Numbered from the stretch's first letter, positions 1-6,221 are shown. The stretch: 8,935 nt of DNA from an uncultured Veillonella sp. (GCA_900765235.1 CAAFRK010000201.1:1-8935); one strand, 5' to 3'. Notes: generated by a model not told the origin, from the sequence alone. Numbers and translations: made by a program.

Positions 1-182
1 AAATTGACGCTTACGCTCCCCAAAGTCATGATAAATAGCATTAATACTATATAAAATATAATACCTTTTATAGAACCACTTAAAGTTCCTCTAGCCTGAA
101 AGTATGGCAACCATAAGTTAGGACGCACAACGGCATTAAAAATTTGTCTATATACACTAATAGAGTCAGTACTATTAACCAC
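1..182 (-). CDS. Unrecognised membrane protein, N-terminal part (cut by left edge)
   Basis: An open frame of 60 codons runs from a GTG at 182-180 to the window edge with no stop. The start is supported by GAGAGG five bases upstream and by an in-frame TGA 21 bases before it. The protein begins MVNSTDSISVYRQIF, has a polar and aromatic stretch (RPNLWLPYFQARG), then a hydrophobic helix at about residues 41-55 (IIFYIVLMLFIMTLG). This looks like a short cytosolic segment leading into a first membrane helix. I do not recognise the family. The upstream promoter-hairpin module at 199-273 probably drives it. An open frame this long is uncommon by chance in AT-rich DNA, and together with the ribosome binding site and promoter it is probably a real gene, but its product is unknown. 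Confidence 0.6.
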   Translation of the reverse strand, partial: MVNSTDSISVYRQIFNAVVRPNLWLPYFQARGTLSGSIKGIIFYIVLMLFIMTLGSVSVN

Positions 183-202
183 AAAAACCTCTCTTATTCA
201 CA

Positions 203-239
203 TAAAAAATGCACCTCTTATAAATCTAAGAGATGCATT
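203..239 (-). terminator. Hairpin terminator downstream of the SemiSWEET gene (module copy A)
   Basis: Arms 239-227 and 220-208 form a 13-pair stem with a six-base loop, followed on the minus strand by a run of six T (208-203). One position (214/233) is a C/A mismatch in plus-strand RNA but a G-U pair in minus-strand RNA, so the structure is meant for the minus strand. It lies 88 bases after the SemiSWEET stop and would end that transcript. The 5' arm overlaps the predicted start site of the promoter at 241-270. Confidence 0.75.
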
Positions 240-240
240 C

Positions 241-270
241 ATTATGATATATATAATTAACAGCGGTCAA
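241..270 (-). promoter_or_regulatory. Predicted sigma-70 promoter for the left-edge gene (module copy A)
   Basis: On the minus strand a TTGACC -35 box (270-265) is followed by an 18-base AT-rich spacer and a CATAAT -10 box (246-241). The expected start is near 234, inside the 5' arm of the adjacent hairpin. Boxes and spacing are repeated exactly in the second copy at 2073-2102, which supports a functional site. The likely target is the partial membrane gene starting at 182. Confidence 0.6.
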
Positions 271-326
271 CAGTAATCTTATTTTACATGTCAATAAATT
301 ATAGTTTTATGTTTCTACTCTTTAAA

Positions 327-593
327 TTACATAACCGCTGTAATAGCTGCTGCCAAGCCAAAGAAGATGCCAGGTGCATTGGCTAATGCTACTGGAATAT
401 CTCTATGTTCTTTGAACAAACCATACGCTACCCATAATGTACAGTTGATCGCAGCTACAAGTGGTTGGATCCAATCACCTGTACCTGGATGAGCTAGGTT
501 GTGCATGATTTGTGGGAAGTAAGATACATACATAGCTACAGCAGTAACAGTTGCAACTTTACCTACGTTTTCCATAAATTTTACTTGATTCAT
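327..593 (-). CDS. SemiSWEET (PQ-loop/MtN3-like) small transporter
   Basis: SemiSWEETs are three-helix proteins that dimerise in the membrane and move small sugars or similar solutes by facilitated diffusion. This 88-residue protein has the usual length and three hydrophobic segments (about residues 10-32, 42-60 and 66-87). The first holds the family PQ motif (YFPQ, P27-Q28). The second has the LWxxYG signature (W54, Y57, G58). The third has an asparagine, N72, where the family has its substrate-contacting Asn. The ATG start is supported by GGAGGA five bases upstream. The gene is monocistronic: a non-coding gap precedes it and a strong terminator follows. Substrate cannot be told from sequence. 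An AraC-type regulator gene lies just upstream on the same strand and may control it, which is inference only. Confidence 0.9.
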   Translation of the reverse strand: MNQVKFMENVGKVATVTAVAMYVSYFPQIMHNLAHPGTGDWIQPLVAAINCTLWVAYGLFKEHRDIPVALANAPGIFFGLAAAITAVM

Positions 594-640
594 ATATCCT
601 CCAAAATTATAACTTACTAATTTTTTTACTCCTGATGAAG

Positions 641-677
641 TATATTCTACTCAGTTTGGAGAATATAACTATCCAAA
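641..677. promoter_or_regulatory. Overlapping inverted repeats upstream of the SemiSWEET gene
   Basis: Two dyads interlock here. TATATTCT (641-648) faces AGAATATA (660-667) across 11 bases, and TTTGGA (655-660) faces TCCAAA (672-677), also across 11 bases. Equal spacing in both suggests two alternative or adjacent binding sites for a dimeric regulator. They lie 48-84 bases upstream of the SemiSWEET start codon, a usual place for an operator. The neighbouring AraC-type protein is one candidate binder. AT-rich DNA gives such dyads by chance, so this is tentative. Confidence 0.35.
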
Positions 678-784
678 TTAAAAGGTAGTTTTTATAGTAA
701 AATCCACAGAAAAATATAGATTTCTCTCGATTTACTGTATTTTTAGAGTGTATTGATATATAAATTCACCCATAAAATACATGT

Positions 785-816
785 AAAAAAGCACTACTTA
801 TCAACAGTAGTGCTTT
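785..816 (-). terminator. Hairpin terminator downstream of the AraC-type gene
   Basis: A perfect 11-pair stem (816-806 with 798-788) and seven-base loop is followed on the minus strand by T residues (790-785, partly within the stem). It sits about 175 bases after the AraC-type stop codon, a rather long 3' untranslated stretch, and ends transcription before the SemiSWEET leader. Confidence 0.7.
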
Positions 817-992
817 ATTTATAACTTTATAGGTTTTCTTAATATAGAAATTTACCCAATTCTAATCTTTCTATATATGTCATAAATTCATCAAAAATAA
901 ATTACCGCAAAACGTTTATCATACGAATAGAGTTACTATAAGAATTAGCTACTATAATAATCTAGTTACCATAGAAATATAATAAAACAGCT

Positions 993-2015
993 TTATAAAT
1001 CCTTTACTACATCGGCTAACTTTTCTTTCAAAGCTTCCAATTTTTTGCTCATAAATTCCAATTCGCTCTTAGCTCGTGAATCATCTTCATAGGACAAGAA
1101 CGAATGCAACACATCAAGTACATCTTGGTTGTCTACAGAAATTATTTCTTTCCAATCTTGTAAAACAGTTTTACGGCCAATACCTTTTTCGTGCTTACGA
1201 TATTCTGTGGGAGTCATATTAAAATGCTTTTTAAAAGCCATATTAAAGGCTTTCACATCGGCAAAGCCACAATCGCTTGCAATTCTTGCGACAGCCTCAT
1301 CCGTATTAGCTAATCGCACAGTAGCATCACGGATTCTTAACCGCAATACATACTCAACAAATGAAATCCCCATTTGTCGTTTAAAAAACTGCGATGTATA
1401 GGCAACATTATAGCCCCCTATTTTCGCAATATCTTCTAGCTCTATTTTCTGATCATAATGCTCATCAATATAGACAATCATATTATCAAAAGATGCCGGT
1501 TTTATATCGCCAGGTCTAGCATTTTCGTGAACCTTTTTTATAGGATCAAATTCTCTAAATACATCACCGGCCAAAGCTAAGTAATGGTGTTCTATCCACA
1601 TTCGATGTACTGGGCTTTCACCTTTAATCATCAATAACATCGTCATAGCAGCATGGTGGCGTAAGGTTGTAAAGAATTCATTATGACGCGTACTATCATC
1701 TGAACGTAAAACAAATTGGTATGTCCCAAAATCCAGATCATACTGTTGGTAAAATTCGTTACCTACATGAATAACAAAGGCTATAGCATCCTCTTCAAGG
1801 GATAATGTTGCATGCCCTACTTGAGGAGAGATAATCACAACATCAAGAGGTTTCAGCGTAAAAATCTCACCATTACAACTCATCTCAACGCTACCTTTTA
1901 ACAAGATAAAAATCTCTGTTTCTGCATGCCAGTTGTAATGATATGTACCAACCCTATATATGTTGCTACTAAACTCTATGTAGTTATGTTTATATGAATA
2001 GTCAAAATAGTCCAT
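993..2015 (-). CDS. AraC-family transcriptional regulator with cupin sensor and C-terminal helical tail
   Basis: Residues 20-90 form a cupin-type effector domain (WHAETEIFILLKGSVEM, then a PxDVVIISPQVGHA stretch), as in AraC/MelR-like sugar or metabolite sensors. Residues 176-276 are the paired helix-turn-helix DNA-binding domain. The first unit includes IAKIGGYNVAYTSQFFKRQMG. The second carries the signature IASDCGFADVKAFNMAFKKHFNMTPTEYR (residues 245-273). About 64 residues follow this domain, which normally ends the protein; the last 23 (ELEFMSKKLEALKEKL region) look like a short coiled coil. The ATG at 2015 is preceded by AGGG four bases upstream, with GGAG further away. The gene has its own promoter (2073-2102) and a terminator (785-816). 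Effector and targets are unknown; self-regulation or control of the downstream SemiSWEET gene is possible. Confidence 0.92.
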   Translation of the reverse strand: MDYFDYSYKHNYIEFSSNIYRVGTYHYNWHAETEIFILLKGSVEMSCNGEIFTLKPLDVVIISPQVGHATLSLEEDAIAFVIHVGNEFYQQYDLDFGTYQFVLRSDDSTRHNEFFTTLRHHAAMTMLLMIKGESPVHRMWIEHHYLALAGDVFREFDPIKKVHENARPGDIKPASFDNMIVYIDEHYDQKIELEDIAKIGGYNVAYTSQFFKRQMGISFVEYVLRLRIRDATVRLANTDEAVARIASDCGFADVKAFNMAFKKHFNMTPTEYRKHEKGIGRKTVLQDWKEIISVDNQDVLDVLHSFLSYEDDSRAKSELEFMSKKLEALKEKLADVVKDL

Positions 2016-2038
2016 TATGCCCTATTGCTCCACATACA

Positions 2039-2072
2039 AAAAGCATCCCTTAATACTCCAAGGGATGCTTTT
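2039..2072 (-). terminator. Hairpin terminator of the thiT-mobAB-moeA operon (module copy B)
   Basis: A perfect 13-pair stem (2072-2060 with 2051-2039) with an eight-base loop ends in a T run on the minus strand (2042-2038). It lies 70 bases after the moeA stop and just before the AraC-type start codon, so it separates the two units. The 5' arm overlaps the predicted start of the AraC-type transcript. Confidence 0.8.
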
Positions 2073-2102
2073 ATTATCATATATTTATTTATCTACGGTC
2101 AA
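2073..2102 (-). promoter_or_regulatory. Predicted sigma-70 promoter of the AraC-type gene (module copy B)
   Basis: TTGACC (2102-2097) and GATAAT (2078-2073) are 18 bases apart on the minus strand. The predicted start is near 2066, inside the first arm of the hairpin at 2039-2072. The same boxes with the same spacing occur at 241-270. The leader to the AraC-type ATG would be about 50 bases. Confidence 0.6.
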
Positions 2103-2141
2103 CAGAATTTTAGATGACATAAATACATATTATATAAAGAC

Positions 2142-3377
2142 CTATACAGCAGGTAGCAGTCCTAGCAGATATACATTAAAGGTATCACCAGGATGTACTT
2201 CATGTACACCACGCGGAATACATGCCAATGCATTCACCGTATATAGGCCTAACATACTGCTACTATTAAAATGGCGGTTAGCCACAAAGCGTGGAACACC
2301 ACCACCGAATATGACTTTACCTTGTACGTACCGATCAAAGGCATTACGCTTAAAGATTTCTGAATCCATTACACAAGCTACAACCGGTGTCGTCCAGTTT
2401 GCTAACCCTTTATAGCGTTTCAATGTTGGTGCTACGATTAGATGCCAACCATTGAATGCAGCCCCCGGATTACCAGACAGGCCAAAAATAATTTGACCTT
2501 TAGGCGTTACAGCACCATAAGATGCTGCACCAGGCCGCATTTGAATGCGCGCATAAATAGATTTAGCGCCTAATTTTTCATAAATAAGAGGCATTGTATC
2601 AAACAGCCCTACTGATACACCGCCAGAGCTAATGATAATATCGGCATCTTCACTGAGCTGTAACACATGATTAATTTCAGACTCTAATTCCTCTGGAGCA
2701 TCACTGACATGATAGTGCGTAATCTTATGAAAGCCTAAATCCTCCAAGAGGCCACAAATCATAGCTCTATTAGAGTTATAAATTTTACCAGCTGTTAAGC
2801 TTTCACCAGGTTCAATCACCTCATGGCCAGAGGTAAGGACTAACACGCGAGGCATTGCATTGACAGCAATCTCAGTCAACCCCAGACCAGTCAAAACAGT
2901 TTGTACCGTAGAGGTTACCTCTGTTCCACGAGGAATCACAATAGTGCCAGCACTACATTCCTCACCTTGAGAGATGATATGATCACCACATTTGTATTTA
3001 CCTTGAATAGTAATTGTTGTACCCGGCGCTCCAGAGCCAACTACTTGTTCCTGCATAATTACAGTATCACATGTATCTGGTACAGGTGCGCCAGTCATAA
3101 TTCGCACTGCATGACCAGGTTCAACAGGACGCTCCCATACAACGCCAGCACCAATAATACCGTCCACAATATATTCATTACGATCTGCTTCGTAGGCAAT
3201 GGCATAGCCATCCATAGCAGATTTAGGAAAGGCTGGTACATCAGTTGAGGCCATAATGTCCTCAGCTAATACGTACCCCTTCGCAGCCTTAACATCAATA
3301 GTTTCAGTTTTATGAACTTGTGTTTGTAAGGCTTCATCCCATAATTGGAGTGCCTTCTCAACAGTAACGACGGCCAT
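2142..3377 (-). CDS. moeA: Molybdopterin molybdenumtransferase MoeA
   Basis: MoeA inserts molybdate into adenylylated molybdopterin to give active molybdenum cofactor in the cytosol. The 411-residue length is typical. Family motifs appear in order: AMDGYA (54-59), RIMTGAPVP (92-100), TSGHEV (182-187), NSNRAM (201-206), SSGGVSVG with D260 (250-260), MRPG (280-283) and GLSGNPGAA (299-307). D56 and E186 match conserved active-site positions. The C-terminal domain IV follows from about residue 325. The third-domain motifs are slightly changed from the commonest forms (MRPGAASYG rather than MKPGKP, GLSGNP rather than GLPGNP). The ATG lies inside the end of the mobA-mobB gene with a 20-base overlap, and GAGGAG five bases upstream marks the start. 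It is the last gene of the operon. Confidence 0.96.
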   Translation of the reverse strand: MAVVTVEKALQLWDEALQTQVHKTETIDVKAAKGYVLAEDIMASTDVPAFPKSAMDGYAIAYEADRNEYIVDGIIGAGVVWERPVEPGHAVRIMTGAPVPDTCDTVIMQEQVVGSGAPGTTITIQGKYKCGDHIISQGEECSAGTIVIPRGTEVTSTVQTVLTGLGLTEIAVNAMPRVLVLTSGHEVIEPGESLTAGKIYNSNRAMICGLLEDLGFHKITHYHVSDAPEELESEINHVLQLSEDADIIISSGGVSVGLFDTMPLIYEKLGAKSIYARIQMRPGAASYGAVTPKGQIIFGLSGNPGAAFNGWHLIVAPTLKRYKGLANWTTPVVACVMDSEIFKRNAFDRYVQGKVIFGGGVPRFVANRHFNSSSMLGLYTVNALACIPRGVHEVHPGDTFNVYLLGLLPAV

Positions 3378-4482
3378 GTAAACTCCTCATCATTTCCTGT
3401 ATGTGGCGTACCAATTTAGGTACGTCTTGATCCAATTTGCTAATTTCGATTGTAGCCACTCGGTCCATATCATCCGAGATTAGCTCTTCTGTATGTCCCT
3501 CTTGGGTAACCTCTATAATAGGGGCAATACCTTGGGACCTTGTTTCTAGTATAACTATATCTACGGGCATATGCTGTGTCAAATCATACAGACTAGACTG
3601 TTCTTTCGTGCGTATACGAATTGCTGTTTCTGTAGGACCTGCAATAGCAACTGCATCAGCGCCGGCCTTATACATAAGGTCTGTATCGGTTCCATCATGA
3701 TCCATTTGAAAGCCGTGTTTATCACTCTTTACAACGCCTACAGAAAATCCAGCTCGTTGTAACTCAGCTACAAGGCGGGTTACTACCGTAGTCTTACCTG
3801 TTTTACGTTTTGATGCTACTACACTAATAAGCGGCACACGACGGAACTCATTTTCTGCTAATGCACGAGCCCATTGATAGTCATCATAATGATTTACATT
3901 ACTTAGCTCCCAATCATAATCACTGGCATCAATAGATTCAACATGACCAATCGTATCAAGAGCATGATGCAAGGAAACATCATCACCAGCTAGAATAGAT
4001 GGAAGTAATGATACAATATGAGGCCTATAAATTCCTGCCATAGGTTCTGGCTTACCACTAGAACCAGTAGGAACTATGACATTCCAATTATTATGATTCA
4101 CTTGATATAACCAATCATAATATAAATCCATAGGCATAAATGGCATATCTACAGCCATCACCGCATAGGCAGGACTCATTCCAACAGCTAGAGCACTATA
4201 AAGTCCCCCTAGAGGACCACATCGCTCAATAGAATCCCGAACAATAGAAACTTTTTTCTTTTCATCGTTCGATAATGTATCAATGATATGAGTCTGAATG
4301 GCATGTCCTAACTGATCATCATCACCAATGGAGATGATGATATCATCCACATCCGCTTCTAATCCCTTACGAAGTGCATGAGATATGAGGCTTTCACCAT
4401 TAACCCAAGGCAATAATGCCTTAGGTTGCCCCATTCGAGAACTCAAACCACCAGCTAAAATGATTAAACCTAATTTATCCAC
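3358..4482 (-). CDS. mobAB: MobA-MobB fusion: molybdenum cofactor guanylyltransferase plus GTP-binding partner
   Basis: Residues 1-205 are MobA, which joins GMP (or a related nucleotide) to Mo-molybdopterin. They show the nucleotidyltransferase signature LAGGLSSRMGQPK (9-21, catalytic-site K21), GPLGGLYSAL (89-98) and the metal-binding AVDMPF with D112. Residues 217-374 are MobB, a P-loop protein that assists this step, with a Walker A region SKRKTGKTT (224-232) and a KSDKHGF segment (252-258). The first Walker A glycine of GxxxxGK[ST] is Ser224 here. The start is GTG, overlapping the end of thiT by eight bases, so translation is probably coupled; the moeA start overlaps its end. Fusions of these two proteins occur in several anaerobes. 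The dinucleotide made (guanine or cytosine) cannot be settled from motifs alone. Confidence 0.93.
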   Translation of the reverse strand: MDKLGLIILAGGLSSRMGQPKALLPWVNGESLISHALRKGLEADVDDIIISIGDDDQLGHAIQTHIIDTLSNDEKKKVSIVRDSIERCGPLGGLYSALAVGMSPAYAVMAVDMPFMPMDLYYDWLYQVNHNNWNVIVPTGSSGKPEPMAGIYRPHIVSLLPSILAGDDVSLHHALDTIGHVESIDASDYDWELSNVNHYDDYQWARALAENEFRRVPLISVVASKRKTGKTTVVTRLVAELQRAGFSVGVVKSDKHGFQMDHDGTDTDLMYKAGADAVAIAGPTETAIRIRTKEQSSLYDLTQHMPVDIVILETRSQGIAPIIEVTQEGHTEELISDDMDRVATIEISKLDQDVPKLVRHIQEMMRSLHGRRYC

Positions 4483-5005
4483 GACGTCCTAAACCTCGTT
4501 TAACACCTTGGTAGATGAATAGTAAAACAACAATATTTAAAATCCCATCTGGCACCATATAAGAGGCATTATAAATCATGGAGTAAATCCATGGATTTTG
4601 ACCTTGAGGTGCATAGCTAGCGAACACAACAGCACCGCTCACAACAGTGGCGATCCAGCGCAATGCAATACCAACAATAGAACCTGTAATGAGTCCAGAA
4701 ATAGAATCTTTGAAGTAACCACATACACCTATGGCACCATAAGCAACTAGATAATCCAATATAATACTTAAATAGTGTACAGATGATTTAAAGCCTAAAA
4801 TAAAATGCAAAATACCATATACGACGCCAGCAAAAATGCCTCGTGCACCACCCCAACGATAGGCATAAATCATGAGCGGCACTAAAGCTGCAGCCTTAAT
4901 AGAGCCTCCTTGAGGCATATGAAAAATCGTAATAAAGGATAATACTTGAGCAATTGCAATCGCCACACCTGCTTCTGCAAGCATGCGAGTTTTGGACTGG
5001 TCCAT
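4475..5005 (-). CDS. thiT: ThiT-like S-component of an ECF vitamin transporter
   Basis: ThiT binds thiamine outside the membrane and works with the shared EcfA/EcfA'/EcfT module, which is not in this window. The 176-residue protein has about six hydrophobic helices. It matches the Bacillus YuaJ/ThiT pattern as I recall it: MPQGGS (30-35), [11 protein letters not shown] (83-93), [21 protein letters not shown] (115-135) and [15 protein letters not shown] (138-152). Ligand-pocket aromatics W139, Y141/Y145 and N146 are present. An AxxxA motif (A15-A19) used to dock on EcfT is in helix 1. The conserved histidine before the VSG motif is threonine (T120). I chose the ATG at 5005 because AGGAGG lies nine bases upstream; longer frames start in the promoter. 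No TPP riboswitch is visible. It heads the operon with mobA-mobB and moeA. Confidence 0.85.
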   Translation of the reverse strand: MDQSKTRMLAEAGVAIAIAQVLSFITIFHMPQGGSIKAAALVPLMIYAYRWGGARGIFAGVVYGILHFILGFKSSVHYLSIILDYLVAYGAIGVCGYFKDSISGLITGSIVGIALRWIATVVSGAVVFASYAPQGQNPWIYSMIYNASYMVPDGILNIVVLLFIYQGVKRGLGRRG

Positions 5006-5038
5006 TTCAATCGACCTCCTCTTTAGTATAACTTTTAA

Positions 5039-5083
5039 AACTGTAGTTTTATTTATACATCCTACTTGTATTGTACTACAGTT
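5039..5083. promoter_or_regulatory. Long-spaced inverted repeat at the thiT promoter
   Basis: AACTGTAGT (5039-5047) and its exact reverse complement (5075-5083) are separated by 27 bases. One arm abuts the upstream side of the predicted thiT -10 box; the other lies about 16-24 bases after the predicted start. This could be a pair of operator half-sites. If transcription begins further upstream it could instead be an RNA hairpin before the ribosome binding site. Confidence 0.4.
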
Positions 5084-5098
5084 CTCCCACGACACCAA
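5070..5098 (-). promoter_or_regulatory. Predicted promoter of the thiT-mobAB-moeA operon
   Basis: On the minus strand TTGGTG (5098-5093) and TACAAT (5075-5070) are 17 bases apart. The start would be near 5063, giving a leader of about 58 bases that ends in AAGAGGAGG before the thiT ATG. The -35 box is only a fair match. The promoter is divergent from that of guaC, whose -35 box begins 20 bases away. Confidence 0.5.
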
Positions 5099-5117
5099 AC
5101 AAAATATTCGGAACGTA

Positions 5118-5146
5118 TTGAAAATTTTACGCGTCTCTTGTATAAT
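5118..5146 (+). promoter_or_regulatory. Predicted sigma-70 promoter of guaC
   Basis: TTGAAA (5118-5123), a 17-base spacer and a perfect TATAAT (5141-5146) form the best promoter in the window. The start is expected near 5153, giving a leader of about 37 bases with AAGGAG at 5173-5178. No purine riboswitch fits in so short a leader. Confidence 0.8.
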
Positions 5147-5189
5147 GGTACAGGTTCAATTTGTAATACTCGAAGGAGATATAGAAAAT

Positions 5190-6176
5190 ATGATTAACAC
5201 AACGAACATCTTTGATTATGAAGACGTGCAATTAATTCCTAATAAATGTATCGTAACTAGCCGTAGCGAATGTGATACACATGTTAAATTAGGTAATCGC
5301 ACATTCCGCTTGCCAGTAGTTCCTGCAAATATGCAAACTATTATCGACGAAGAATTGGCAGAAAAATTAGCTCGTGAAGGTTATTTCTATATCATGCATC
5401 GTTTCCAACCAGAACGTCGTATGGACTTTGTAAAACGCATGCACGACCTTAACTTATATTCTTCTATTTCCATTGGTGTAAAACCAGAAGAATTTGCTTT
5501 AGTTGATGAATTCAAAAAAGCAAACTTAACACCTGAATACATTACAATCGATATTGCACATGGTCACTCCAACGCAGTAATCGATATGATTCAATACATC
5601 AAAAAGAACTTGCCTGGAACTTTCGTTATCGCTGGTAACGTAGGTACACCAGAAGCAGTTCGTGAACTTGAAAATGCTGGTGCAGATGCAACTAAAGTTG
5701 GTATCGGGCCTGGTAAAGTTTGTATCACTAAATTAAAAACTGGCTTCGGTACTGGTGGTTGGCAATTGGCTGCTGTTCGCTGGTGCGCAAAAGCAGCTAC
5801 TAAGCCTATCATCGCTGACGGCGGTATCCGCGATCATGGCGACATCGCTAAATCCATTCGCTTTGGTGCTACTATGGTTATGATTGGTTCCCTATTCGCT
5901 GGTCATGAAGAATCTCCAGGGGAAGAAAAAATCGTTGACGGCAAAGCAGTAAAAGAATACTTTGGTTCTGCTTCTGAGTTCCAAAAAGGTGAACGCAAAA
6001 ACGTAGAAGGTAAAAAAATCTTCATCGATTCCAAAGGTTCTATCTTTGATACATTAGTTGAAATGGAACAAGATTTGCAATCTGCTATTTCTTACGCTGG
6101 TGGTACTACTCTACAAGCAATCCGCAAAGTAGACTATGTACTTGTTAAAAACTCCATCTTCAACGGTGACCGTTAA
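5190..6176 (+). CDS. guaC: GMP reductase GuaC
   Basis: GuaC reduces GMP to IMP and ammonia with NADPH, returning guanine nucleotides to the common purine pool in the cytosol. The 328-residue protein is a single TIM barrel without the CBS domains of IMP dehydrogenase. It shows PANMQT (45-50), DIAHGH (121-126), AGNVGTPE (148-155), the catalytic loop [10 protein letters not shown] with Cys178 and Thr180, [11 protein letters not shown] (208-218), [13 protein letters not shown] (233-245) and [12 protein letters not shown] (256-267). This is the Bacillota-type GuaC and closely resembles the Staphylococcus enzyme as I remember it. The ATG at 5190 follows AAGGAG with an 11-base gap, rather long. The frame stays open upstream to 4983, but that stretch contains the promoter and the divergent thiT start, so it is not coding. 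The gene is monocistronic, with its own promoter and terminator. Confidence 0.96.
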   Translation: MINTTNIFDYEDVQLIPNKCIVTSRSECDTHVKLGNRTFRLPVVPANMQTIIDEELAEKLAREGYFYIMHRFQPERRMDFVKRMHDLNLYSSISIGVKPEEFALVDEFKKANLTPEYITIDIAHGHSNAVIDMIQYIKKNLPGTFVIAGNVGTPEAVRELENAGADATKVGIGPGKVCITKLKTGFGTGGWQLAAVRWCAKAATKPIIADGGIRDHGDIAKSIRFGATMVMIGSLFAGHEESPGEEKIVDGKAVKEYFGSASEFQKGERKNVEGKKIFIDSKGSIFDTLVEMEQDLQSAISYAGGTTLQAIRKVDYVLVKNSIFNGDR

Positions 6177-6190
6177 TACCTAGAAATGTA

Positions 6191-6221
6191 AAAGCCACAG
6201 GTTCTATCCTGTGGCTTTTTT
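6191..6221 (+). terminator. Intrinsic terminator of guaC
   Basis: A perfect 11-pair stem (6191-6201 with 6208-6218), six-base loop and a T run reaching 6221, starting 14 bases after the guaC stop. The opposite strand has four T after the same stem, so it may also act weakly on minus-strand transcripts. Confidence 0.92.

Larger units (their letters stand above)
594..992. other. 399-base non-coding gap between the AraC-type and SemiSWEET genes
   Basis: No open frame with a believable ribosome binding site is visible on either strand. The gap holds the terminator at 785-816, the inverted repeats at 641-677, and the SemiSWEET ribosome binding site at its left end. I could not find a well-spaced pair of -35 and -10 boxes for the SemiSWEET gene. 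Several TATA-like hexamers are present, but none has a good -35 partner. The stretch 817-992 is AT-rich and I see nothing else in it. Confidence 0.6.

Noticed and set aside
1129..1401. Plus-strand frames opposite the AraC-type, moeA and mobA-mobB genes
   Set aside because: They are antisense shadows of well-supported genes, with no ribosome binding site or recognisable motifs.
2015..2035. Six-residue leader peptide (MWSNRA) ending in TAATG at the AraC-type start
   Set aside because: No ribosome binding site of its own, and the matching ATG in module A is followed at once by a stop codon.
199..2105. Modules A and B as a recent MITE or transposed repeat
   Set aside because: They lack terminal repeats and target duplications, and the matches are limited to promoter boxes, spacing and paired stem bases, which looks like functional constraint rather than a copied block.
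5006..5098. Longer thiT starting at TTG 5098
   Set aside because: It would begin within the predicted -35 box and add a non-family N-terminus; the ATG at 5005 has a strong AGGAGG.
4983..5189. In-frame upstream extension of guaC
   Set aside because: The stretch contains the divergent thiT start and the guaC promoter itself, has no matching family sequence, and the ATG at 5190 gives exactly the usual GuaC N-terminus.
5190..6176. IMP dehydrogenase instead of GMP reductase
   Set aside because: No CBS domains, length 328, and the catalytic-loop and C-terminal motifs match GuaC.
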